The notes under the pieces: model-generated
The model's database searches: none
Seen by the model: only the letters and a program-made list of their open reading frames with translations
Told to the model about the DNA's origin: nothing
Shown: positions 52,122 through 62,974 of the stretch, piece after piece
Numbering within the stretch: the stretch's first letter is position 1
How the letters are laid out: each line of letters begins with the position of its first letter
NCBI GenBank assembly: GCA_003254905.1
Contig: QANU01097546.1
Coordinates: forward strand, 62,001-126,000
Origin: Nissolia schottii
Lineage: Eukaryota; Streptophyta; Magnoliopsida; Fabales; Fabaceae
Length of the DNA stretch: 64,000 bases
Direction of reading: 5' to 3'
Program-made: the position numbers and the translations under genes

Positions 52122-53737
52122 CAAGTGTGAAATCATGAACTGTATTTGAGTGAAAAAAATTAAATATTTTAAATGTGTGAGCATGAATATAATGATGCAA
52201 GTGTGGACTTTTTTACATACTGAAATAATATTAATCTAACATTGTTCATACAGCTAATCAAATGTACTTTTTATTGCATGAATGAGAAGCCATTGTTAGA
52301 AAAATTATCACATGCTTTATCACTTTGATTGATTAAACACTGTTAATTTAATTTATTATCTAATGCTCCTCTTTTTTTTTTCTTTTATTGAAAAAAGAAA
52401 AAAACATAGATACACGCGAATCATGTTGGACCTAATGTGTTTTTATTTGTTTATACTTTCAACATTTATTTTTTCTTATTTTATTTGTTAGTTTTTATCT
52501 ATGGAAGTATAAACACAATGATGAGTTCATTATTTTGGCAGTTAGCCGTTCTACTATGCAAATAAATGCTTTCAGATTTTCAGGAAAAAGAAAATACTTA
52601 TTTATTCACTTCATGGTCAACTATACGAAATATAGTGTTTAATAAATCAATTATTTCATCAATATAATACAACAAAACATTACATAGGTTGATCGTATAA
52701 TTTGTGAACTTACAAGAAACTAAACCAATAACTAAGAATATATTAATACAGACTCGAGTACACGGTGAACCGTACACGTGACAGTATATCAACCAACAAT
52801 TCTATAATAGTTTTATATTTATAATTTTAAATAGTACTTTAAATAATTGATATAATGACATGTGTAACATTTACCATGAATATGAGTGTACATTAGCATT
52901 GCTAAAATTATAAAATTAAAAAAAAAAAAAAACAATTGCCCTATTCTAGAGATATGCCTCCATTATCTAGATTTTCTTTGTTAGTTGAGAAAAAAACAAG
53001 AAGATCGTAACTAAAACTAAAGGATCTAGATATAAGCAAATTACTATCAATGATTCAGATACGTATATATCTTTTTAAAAATAAAATATGGCACTCAATG
53101 ATTCAAAGTAGAAAAATTGCACGCAATTTAGTTGAACAAGGCTTCTTTAGCTTCAAAGATTAGGCAGTGTTACAGAATTATCATATCATATAATCATAAT
53201 TTACACATTAATTAATATTAAAGATATGTCTTAAAAAAAGATAGCACAGACATACATAATGCACCTGAGGAATTAAAAAAAAATAAAAATTATAATTGAT
53301 ACCAATATAAAGCATTAAATGTAATAATTCACAATAAAAGAGTAATTAGATTCCAAATTGATCCAATGAAGATAATTTTATTTGCTCTGAGCTTACTAAT
53401 TTTTCTTAATTTGTTTTATAAAGATATCTTGAGGGGAAAAAAAAAGTAATACTAAATGTACAATTCAAATGCTGCCAACTATGCTATTAACCTATGGTAG
53501 TGATACCGAGTGCACAAACTTTTGCATACACATGCACGAACTTTTTCAAATACGAAACCAAATTAAACCAGAACTGCGGTGCATTAAATATCGAAAAATA
53601 ACTATAACACTCTCTCTCTCCATTTCCACACTCACTCTAAGCGCATGGATTTATTATCTACCATGTACAAACTTTTCAACAACCAAAAACAAAAAAAATG
53701 ACGGAAAAGTAAACAAAAACGAAGAAGAAAACTTTTA

Positions 53738-54946
53738 GGGTTAATTATGTTTTTGGTCCTTGTAAAATTTGAAAGTTTGGTTTTAGTCACTGCAAGATTG
53801 TAAAATTAGGTTTTAGTCCCTGGGGTGGGGGAGGGTTAACTGGGTTGACGCGGCGCGCCATGTGGGATGTCACGTGACATAACCCAAAACCCAACCAGAC
53901 CCATGACCCAAACCCATCAATGACCCGACCCGTTTAAAAAAAAAAAACTCGTCCAGCCCCCAGCCCCCCATATCCAACCTCATCTCCTCCTCTCACCTCT
54001 CTCTAGCCCCCCACCCNNNNNNNNNNNNNNNNNNNNNNNNNNNNNNNNNNNNNNNNNNNNNNNNNNNNNNNNNNNNNNNNNNNNNNNNNNNNNNNNNNNN
54101 NNNNNNNNNNNNNNNNNNNNNNNNNNNNNNNNNNNNNNNNNNNNNNNNNNNNNNNNNNNNNNNNNNNNNNNNNNNNNNNNNNNNNNNNNNNNNNNNNNNN
54201 NNNNNNNNNNNNNNNNNNNNNNNNNNNNNNNNNNNNNNNNNNNNNNNNNNNNNNNNNNNNNNNNNNNNNNNNNNNNNNNNNNNNNNNNNNNNNNNNNNNN
54301 NNNNNNNNNNNNNNNNNNNNNNNNNNNNNNNNNNNNNNNNNNNNNNNNNNNNNNNNNNNNNNNNNNNNNNNNNNNNNNNNNNNNNNNNNNNNNNNNNNNN
54401 NNNNNNNNNNNNNNNNNNNNNNNNNNNNNNNNNNNNNNNNNNNNNNNNNNNNNNNNNNNNNNNNNNNNNNNNNNNNNNNNNNNNNNNNNNNNNNNNNNNN
54501 NNNNNNNNNNNNNNNNNNNNNNNNNNNNNNNNNNNNNNNNNNNNNNNNNTTTTTGGGCTGGGGTTGGGGAGAAGGAGCCGGCGGTTGTGTTGGAGGAATG
54601 GGGAGTGTAGGGAAGAGGGGCTGGTGGAGTAGCCGCCGCCGCTGATGGTGGGGGTGAGCGGGATGGGTGGGGGTTAGGAGACAGAGGGGCTGGGGTACGG
54701 GTTTCTCTCTCTCTTTTTTTTTTTAATAAAAACGGGTCGAGTCATAATTGGGTTCGGGTCATGGGTCTGGTTGGGTTTTGGGTTATGCCACGTGGCGCGC
54801 CGTGTCAGCGCCCCGTCAGAGCAGTCAACCCTCCCCCACCCCAGGGACTAAAACCTAATTTTACAATTTTGCAGGGACTAAAACTTTTATGCATGGACTA
54901 AAACCAAACTTTCAAATTTTACAGGGACCAAAAACATAATTAACCC
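53738..54946. mobile_element. Non-autonomous MULE with perfect 9-bp target duplication
   Basis: The ends GGGTTAATTATGTTTTTGGTC and its complement bound inverted repeats of roughly 200 bp that include TTAGTCCCTGG, GCGGCGCGCCATG-like and AACCCAACCAGACCCATGAC blocks. AAACTTTTA is present on both borders (53729-53737 and 54947-54955), a perfect 9-bp duplication. The interior is partly unknown (533 Ns). The visible inner right flank is GC-rich (GCCGCCGCCGCTG), so it may have held captured gene sequence. Confidence 0.85.
54017..54549. other. Assembly gap (533 Ns) in the MULE
   Basis: Undetermined bases. The two arms of the inverted repeat probably caused the gap. Confidence 1.
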
Positions 54947-55080
54947 AAACTTTTATCTACACATGGACAAACTTTTAAACAAGAATGCATAAACTTTTTT
55001 ATAAACATGCACAAACTTTTGACCAACCAGACATGCACAAACTTTTTTACACATATACACAAATATTTGAAAAACCAAAA

Positions 55081-55762
55081 ATAACGAATATGATGGAAAC
55101 AAAAATGAAAACTTTTAGATTCATCAAGAATAAGATGAAAACGAAAAAAAAAAATTATGGGAGATTGGGGAAGAAGAGAAAAAAAAAAGAATAAGAAAAA
55201 AAGGAGATGAAACCCACATTAGAGAGAGTTGGCTGTACAATAATTGGCAGATTTTGGGATGTACACAAATTTTTTTTTAAAAAAAATGATTTTGCTGCGT
55301 GCTAACAGATTGAAGTTACTATAAAAAGCGGAATGATATTGTACATAATGATTTAGGGCATCGATTGATACAGAGGACTTGCATGTATACAGTAGAGAAC
55401 TCATGTTGATGATTGCAATGCTAAATGATAATGTTGTCATTTGATTCCCCGATCATATATGTAAGATCATAGTCATTTGCATATGAATCTTTAATCAGAT
55501 GACAACATTATCACTTATTATCACACTGCCACCCGACTCACCAATCATCAACATGAATTCTCCACTATTTATACGTGAGTCCCTGGTATCAATGGACACG
55601 CTAAATTGCATAAGTAGCCAAATTGCACAGTTGAGCTCTTATAACACACTTAACAAGTCATCAATTAAGCACAAAATGTCTCATGATATAACAAGATACA
55701 CTTGTTAGGAAGCAAAATTCAACAGTCCTGCTCAAATGTTGAAGTTACACAATCAGACCAAA
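55081..55762. other. Spacer before the MYC1-type 3' end
   Basis: No gene. At 55380-55600 a block with CTCATGTTGATGATTG and CATCAACATGAATTC-type words occurs in both orientations, a weak inverted repeat. Confidence 0.4.
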
Positions 55763-58700
55763 TCAAATGTTTCCTGAGACTTTGCATAGTGCTTCTCTGA
55801 TCATACCCGGTGGTGCCGTTGCTGCTCCTCTAAACTGAAAAACAAAGAAGTTATAACAGAGTTCAATTTTTCAATAGAATTATTGAAGAAACCAACACAC
55901 TTCACTATAAGACTTTGAATTACTCATTAAATAAAATCACTGCAATAGGCTATGTTGATGTGATAATTTCCTAACCCAAAATCAACGTATTATTCTTTCC
56001 CTTTGATCTTATATCGAATCTTAAGGGTTGCACCGGTCAAATAAAGCCAACATTCTCCCCCAATTTGATTCGGGGAATTCGAACGCATGCCTTTGTTCTA
56101 ATAGCATTGGTTCAATCAAGCGCTTAACGTTGCACCAAAAGCCTATAGCTAAAGGAAATGACATGTGACCTTTTTTTTCCTTAAAATTCCTCATAACAAT
56201 ATCTAGCATAAGGGGGTTACACTCATTACAAGTGTCATAGGCCGGGTTTACTATGTCCATCTTGTCCTACAGGTAGCGCCGACCAAATAAAACCAACATC
56301 TTGCTGAGGTAACCAATGGAAGAAGGAAAAAATTTAGCAGTTACATGAATATAGTCTACACTTTAAACTAGTGAAAAATTAGAATGACAAACCTTGGATT
56401 TAAGTGTCAATTTGAGAACACCTTCAATTGTTGATGATTCAACTGTGTGAGCATCCAAATGCAGATTGTTTATGGCATCCATGATATCATGCAATATGTA
56501 TTCCCTATAAGGACACTTCATCTCAATCAGGACCTCATGCTCCTTCATGTTGACCTTCACATCCAATGGCTTAGCTTCTTCAGGAAGAAGCCTCTCCACT
56601 TGTTCTGTTTCTGTCTCATCAATGTCACAAGCCTTCCTCTTGTTCTTCCAAGGCTTCACCATTCCCCTGCAAGCCTTTCTGGCGCCGTAGTTGTCCGATA
56701 TCTGCTCTAGCACATCCGGGCATTTTCTCCGGGTTCTTGCCTCGGAATCTGAAATGTCCATGTAAGATTCTAGCTCTTCCACTCTTGTCTCAAGCTCTTT
56801 CAAGTACTTAATTGTGTCACCAAGGATTGAGATCTTCTCCACCTGCATATGATTTAGCAAGTTCATGATAAAAAGAAGATATTCCAATGTTTTCAAAGTC
56901 GCCTCATGAAAATACTCCCTTCGTTTCAAATTAAGTGTCTGTTTTTTTGATAATTTAGGGTTTCAGAATAACTGTCTAGTTCACATCTCAAGGTAACATT
57001 AATTTTTTTTTTCCAATAATTTCATCTGTATTAATGATCACGAGCAATTCTAGCAAAGAGAAGATTGTACTATTAAATGCATTAGTTAGGGTAATTTTGT
57101 CCATTCAAATAATTTAGTACTACTACCAAGAATACTTATTTTTTCCTCTTAATTCTTGTGTTTGTCTAAAAGTGGACAATTAAATTGAAACAAAGAGATT
57201 ACTTCAAAAAGGTTTTAGGTGAATTGGTTCCTTAACATGTTATCACAGCCTTTAGAACCAAACATTCCTATCCCATACATAAATCAAATTTCATGAGATT
57301 ATTGGTTGCACTTCTGTTTTGTCCATTCTCAAATCTAAAGGGTTTTCACATGAGGGGATGTAATAAACATACAAGCCATATTTAGACCTATACTAAACAT
57401 GAAATAAATACATGTAATGGTAACATTAATTTAAGCAGAAGAATTGTAAATACCTCACTTATGGAATGAGGAACTGCAGAGTTGACAACATTGAAGTTTT
57501 CAGCTTCTCTGATTTTATCAGAGGAGGCATTTCCCATGAGCTTGTCAGCATTTTCCAATCTACTAATCCATTCTTTTCTGCCATTTTCTTTCTGTGACTT
57601 GAGAGAGGAGAAACTTCTATGCATAAGAGGGACAGTAAACAAAATCTTCTTCAACATGCTTTGGTCCAACCGCAGCCTTTTCCTTTCGGAAACTCCCCTT
57701 TTCTTCCATTCCACAAAACTCGATCTGCAATTCGAGTCACTAGCATGCGGATTCTGCTTAAATGTCAACGAGTTTCCAAGAACAGCACACAGAGTTCTTA
57801 TGTAGTTCAAGTCTTCATCAGCTGCAACATCCAGGGAGCTTCTCTTCAAATGATTCAAATCTTGAAGAATTCCCCTCGGTTGAACTTGGCTTACAATTTT
57901 AGTAGAAGCCTCAGATATAAAATCACAAGAACTCAGGGAATCTGGTGCACCACTATTGATGCCTTCGATCATGGATTCGCCGATCCGGCAATTGTGCTCG
58001 CAACCGTTGGAGCATCCTCCAGGAGAGTCCATGTTAGAGTCCTCACTGTGTTCCTCTTGCGACACCTTGACAGGATCTTGATCCCACTTGATTTCTTCTT
58101 CCGGGGAACATGAATTCTCCAAAGCCAATGCATCTAGCATAGCATGACCACCACCATTGTTGTATGCCGGATATTTGTCATCATCAGGTTTGTTAAGGTC
58201 AGAGGAAGATTTATCAGAGCAAATAGGCTTTGAGAATTCCAAGAAGCAAGCCTTGACATGTTGAATAAGATTAGGATCCTCTTGCACCTTTCAGATTACA
58301 AAGCAAGAAAAACAAAGTCCTTAATATTAACACAATTTATGTGATTCATATCTACATAAAGATTTAACATTGAAACAATGGAAAATAGAGAAATTTACCA
58401 GTTCAGTTGTGCCTATCTCGATAACGCCTCCGGAATAGGGAATACACACCACAGTCTGCATAAAAACAGGTTTCAACGCACAACATGAACATTGATATCT
58501 ATGCTTCGGTCATAAGTTAAGGATCAGAATATGTGACTCTATCAAAGTTAACACTTTAATCTGGTTAGAAATTTCTCAATCCTTGTGTTAAAAGAGATTC
58601 AACTTTTTTTTGTTGAGAAGAGATAAAGAACTTTTACTATGAAAATTTACAAATATGTTCTCCGCTTTGGTTCCTATCTACAACCTTAGATTTTTAATTT

Positions 58701-60433
58701 CTATAGAGAAATGTCATACCTGAATTGATGCACTCTGGGGACAGCAATTGACACCAATGTCCAGATGAAAAAATTGCCAAAAGATTAAAGAAAAATCAGT
58801 TTTCTTTGGCTATTGACAAAATCATCTGGCTAACAATAAAGTCATGTGCGACAAAAATAACAATAAAGTCATGTGTGACAAAAATTTAAAAAATAATAAT
58901 AAGTGCGTGTAAGAATCCAACCTTTGCTAGCAGAGAACGAGAGAAAACTTTACTATCTGCACGTTGAGCATTGCATAACCATATTGTTTCACCAATTTCT
59001 AGTGCTCTTCCAGGCAAACTGTCACAAGGGAGAGAAACGATACACCGAAACATATAATAAAAATGTATATATAAACTACAAGGAAACTTTGGCTTAAAGG
59101 AACTTTCTTAATAATAATAAACAAAAGTTTAGGTTGAGGGGAAATCTTGTTCCAATTGAGGGTTTGGACATGTTTCTAGGCTGATCGAACACTTACAGAA
59201 GTACTTACAAATCACTCAGCAACAAGGAAACTTTGGCAGAAAGGAATTAACTAAAGTAAAGGAACTTTCTTTTTTGGTAAAAAAAAGTTTAGGTCGAGGG
59301 GAAGTCTTGTTGCAGTCTTGGGTTTTTAGACATGTTACGTCGAACGCCTACGGAAGTACTTACAAATCATCCATCAATAGGGGAACTTTGGCGGAAAGAA
59401 ATGAACTAAAATAAAGTTTTACTACGTTGATAGATTATTCTAGCATGTTTCAGAAACTGGTTAATTACAATAATACATTCTCAGAAAGCTTTTGATTATA
59501 AGTAGGAATGCTGAACCCAAAATAAGCTAATCCAAACACACGCATAAAAAAGAGAGCATGGTGTATACCTTTGGTTAGGGTAGAACACAAAGGACATGCA
59601 AACCAAGTAATACCATTCTGAATCTGAGAGGTCCTCTGGGGACAATGCAGCAGAAGGCCTCTTGGTTTGAGGGTCAGATTCACCTACCAGTAGGAACTTG
59701 TAGAGCTCCTTCAGCTGCTCACTCCTCTGAAGCCCTACTTTGTCAGCCTTGCTGATCTCCATTGTTTGCACTGTCTTCCTTGTCTTGATGTCCCCATTGT
59801 AGTATCCATCCCTCCATTCCAGAACTCTTGATTTATGTCAACATCATCATCACATTGATGAATGATGATTTCACATTAACATAAGGTATAAGTTGCAGAG
59901 AATATAACAAGCAAAGAAGCAGGCTGCAGGCCTATTTTTTCATTCACATAATGCAAAAAAAAATGTTTCCAATTTACATTATGTTTTTAGCTCTAAAATG
60001 AGAGGAACAAAATTTTGCAATCACTTTACATTGTTTCCTTTTTTAGCTCAAGATTATTTTTCTTTTTCTTTTTCTTTTTTTGAAATCTATTTATGAAAGG
60101 CATGATAAAAAAAAGTGAAAAAGAGAAAAATTCCCATCCGATATGGTAAAATGATATAACATCACATCTTTCTATTTTTGTTGCATAAGAAAAGAAAAAG
60201 AAAAAAACAGTGAAAGTCTCAAAAAGTTTTTCGTACAAAGACACTTCATCAAACACATGGTGTTCATTTAAACAAAGATTATTCAAAACATCAAAAAGGG
60301 TATGCTTTTTTTTCTTCTTCTTTTTCTTCCCTCACCCTTCTTGGCTAGTTGAAGGAGCCCAGAAAATCCCATAGCTCCATTGAACACTTCTAACTGCAAC
60401 AGCTAGCTGTGTACTCAAGTTCTTCTTCTGCAT
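55763..60433 (-). CDS. MYC1: bHLH transcription factor of the GL3/EGL3/MYC1 clade, 8 exons, 626 aa
   Basis: Minus-strand exons: 60433-60336, 59826-59569, 59018-58922, 58734-58720 (15 nt), 58455-58399, 58287-57454, 56842-56393 and 55834-55763. The clade joins R2R3/R3 MYBs and WD40 proteins to control epidermal cell fate and flavonoid genes. The MYB-interacting N-terminal domain is intact (LAVAVRSVQWSYGIFW, SPEDLSDSEWYYLVCMSFVF, SLLAKSASIQTVVC). The HLH second helix EKISILGDTIKYLKELE and a C-terminal ACT-like domain (KEHEVLIEMKCPYREYIL; end FRGAATAPPGMI) are present. The basic region is degenerate: NASSDKIREAENF replaces the usual HxxxERxRR core. By recall Arabidopsis MYC1 (At4g00480) has a similarly eroded basic region, and its SASIQTVVC and VEELESCM blocks match best. 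The call to MYC1 over GL3 is an inference. Confidence 0.92.
56020..56310 (-). mobile_element. Deleted LTR-element remnant in MYC1 intron 7
   Basis: On the minus strand TGTTGGTTTTATTTGGTCGG at the left and, after a purine tract (TTGGGGGAGAA), TGTTGGCTTTATTTGACCGG at the right look like the starts of two LTR copies, the tract being a polypurine primer. About 230 bp lie between them, so most of the element is lost. Confidence 0.4.
56913..57200. mobile_element. Stowaway-like MITE in MYC1 intron 6
   Basis: Left end CTCCCTTCGTTTCAAATTAA and right end TTAAATTGAAACAAAGAGAT are near-complementary, about 285 bp apart, flanked by TA-type bases. Confidence 0.6.
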
Positions 60434-60503
60434 CTTCTTCTTCTTCTTCTTCTCATGCTTTCGACTCAGAAGCCATTAACTTTAAAGTGCCATCAAAGCA
60501 AAC
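60418..60503 (-). promoter_or_regulatory. Upstream ORFs in the MYC1-type leader
   Basis: Three uORFs precede the ATG at 60433: MAL (60493-60482), MASESKA (60476-60453), and an Arg-rich 12-residue frame (60456-60418). The stop of the second overlaps the start of the third (ATGA), and the third overlaps the main ATG by 16 nt. An acceptor (TCTTGCAG) at 60504 suggests a leader intron ends just upstream. Confidence 0.55.
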
Positions 60504-60989
60504 CTGCAAGATAGTGTCACACTTTTCAGTTCATGTTATGATTACTTTCACATTTTGGTCATAAAGAACAAAAACAGAAAACTGTACTATTATCATCTAT
60601 TGTTTTATCATCTTGTGGATATCATTTAAAACACTTGAACAAAACAAGAAGAATTACATGTGAATTAACTAGTGGTTTTAGTTGTTTTTTTTTTTTTTTT
60701 TGTTATATGCTATGAGAAAAATCAAAAATGTTTTTTGAACATCACTCACATACATGGAATTTTTTTTAAAAAAAAATGATCCAGCAACATTAAAAAACTA
60801 AAATCTAGATTAAAATCAAAATTTACAAATGTATGGCTGTGTAACTTGACATCGGTACACTGTTCACCAATTTCAAGATTTTTTATAATTTTTGAAAGAA
60901 AAAAAATTAAATGCAAAGGTGTAGGTTGTTTTTCTTGAAATTGGTACACTCTTATTTGTAACAAGTACAGTAATTGGGTTCATTCGAAG
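60504..60989. other. Upstream region of the MYC1-type gene
   Basis: No gene. A hairpin with ATCGGTACACTGTTCACCAA and the partner TTGAAATTGGTACACT flanks an AT-rich loop at 60850-60955. Confidence 0.4.
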
Positions 60990-62815
60990 TACTTGGGTTT
61001 GCTTCATAATTTAAACGCGATCGGGTTATATAGCTGGGGTCAACTATATTGGTTGTACTTGATAGGTCATTATGTCATGCTACACGCGTCATGTGCGGGA
61101 ATCTATGGTAGTATGGTCTCCTCCAGACGTAAGCATTTTATAGATTTCTGGTACTTGTTCCCACGCCACATGCCCAAGACCATTTCCCATTTCCCCTTGC
61201 ATTGCAGTAAAAAAAATTTGTGTATTGAATTTTAATAACCGAATAATTTTTCATTTGTTGCTTTGTATAATATAATAATTTTTTATTTGTTAATTTAAAT
61301 AATGTAAAAAAATTTAGATGGTCAGCATATGCATATACTCGTCGTGGCCAACACAATACGCTCTTAGAAATGAGAAACCTCATTAAACATATGCGCCCAG
61401 ATGAGGTATGAATTAATTAAAATATTGTGTATGTTTTATATTACGCATTGATAATATTTGTATTTAAATTATTCTTTTTATATAATTTATTTGGCAACAG
61501 TATCTGAATCCAGCAATTAATGCAGGCATTCTGGTAGCAGTAAAGAGAAACATATGTGACCAGTAGTTTGCTCGCTTGTTTGCTTTGAGACAGTCGAGTG
61601 GCATGCAGCTGACCAGGTTATGCGACAATTTGGTTAGTGCAGACGTTGCCTATTGGACCTAGTAGTAGTGTTATGGGGAATGCTTATGATTGGGATTTGA
61701 GGGGGACTTAACAGGCCTATCATTGATTAATTGGATGCAAAGGCATGATCAATAGATTCAGTTGTGGCTGAATCGCGTTCCACTTGTTGGTTAACAACTT
61801 ATTTCTTACAGACCTTCGAAGGAGTATTGACATTGGTACAGGAACAATGGCTGACGATTTTTTATATGGGAATATCACATTGACAATTTGCCTGAGGTTT
61901 GGCAGACATATTTTCTCTCGCCTCCTCATGGTCACGCGGCCCCACCCTGAGATTTCTTTAGCCATAGGCCTCCACAAAATGTCTTTAGCCATGCCCCACC
62001 GCAGAATTTCTTTGGTCATGCCTCACCTCATGTGCCGCCCATGCCACAATTCTTTGGCCATGCTGTCCCGCAAGATTTATTCATTCCTCTGCCCTAGTCA
62101 CCACCTCAACAAGTTTATATCTCGAAGCTGACTACCTTTTACCATTGTTTCAATACTCATGTTTCAAATTGGTTAGGCAAATAATATGGTGATATATCGT
62201 TGTCAGCTATGGAACAATAGCTGCAACAAATCGATGAGAACTTTGAGTTGTTCGCACCTGGGTCCTCGTTGTCTTACTGTCCTCATCCTAAATCTCATCT
62301 TGAACCTCTGTATAGACGTTCATTTGAGGTAGGATCTTCGCACGCTGGTGCAGGATCTTCTCGACCACAGGCATCTGGTAGAAGGTTATTTCATGTAAGA
62401 TCTTCTTCAAGATCTGTTGAGCCTCATCAACGATCCCCGAGAAGATCTATTGACGTCCGTAGAGGTTGTTTTGAGCCCTCAGCTCACACGTGACCTTTTG
62501 ATCTGAACGAGCAACCTTAAGAGGATGTGGATATGGTACACCATTGAGAAACGAGCGAGTGATGTCAACTCCTACACCATTATCACCTAGCAGTGATCAA
62601 AGGTGGAACATATTGACAAATATGGTGAGGTTTGTGCAGAGAGAGAGAAACGAGCATTATTGAACCACTCTACCAATAGAGATGGACGCCCCACAATGGG
62701 TGAAGGTCAAATGCATGCACCTTCGAGATATGAACTTCGAGACCGAGAGGCGATAAGGATACCTGATAGATACACGTCATCAAAGACTACGACAGAAGCT
62801 GATACAGATTAGATA
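60990..62815 (+). pseudogene. Plant mobile domain (PMD) gene relic of a MULE
   Basis: Reading across several frames with stops, the plus strand gives a YSWGQLYW block (about 61030), TRRGQHNTLLEMRNLIKHMR (about 61340), the block VEWHAADQVMRQFG (about 61590-61630), then a proline- and histidine-rich tail with repeated PPxN/FF units (61930-62100) and an SR-rich region (62330-62490). These are the parts of a plant mobile domain protein, in their usual order, of the kind carried in MuDR-like and other plant transposons. Stops and frameshifts show it is dead. The left start is uncertain. Confidence 0.65.
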
Positions 62816-62974
62816 TTATTGTAATATATTTAGTCATGTATTGAATTTCGATTAGATATTTAATTCTAATATAATATATCTAATTCAATCTTGTATTAAA
62901 GTTTGAATAAACACTTGTTTGATTAAACACTTGTCTACCAAAATTACATGAATTTAACAAGTCTACATCAATGA

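Larger units (their letters stand above)
50828..53737. other. Dioxygenase 3' flank and gene-free spacer
   Basis: No gene seen apart from the SINE and a (GA)n tract at 52084-52119. The rest is AT-rich. Confidence 0.5.
53509..55080. repeat. Degenerate ATGCACAAACTTTT repeats around the MULE
   Basis: Left of the MULE (53509-53737) and right of it (54947-55080) the words ATGCACAAACTTTT and ACAAACTTTT recur every 20-40 bases. The MULE duplication AAACTTTTA is itself part of this unit, so the element jumped into the array. Confidence 0.6.
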
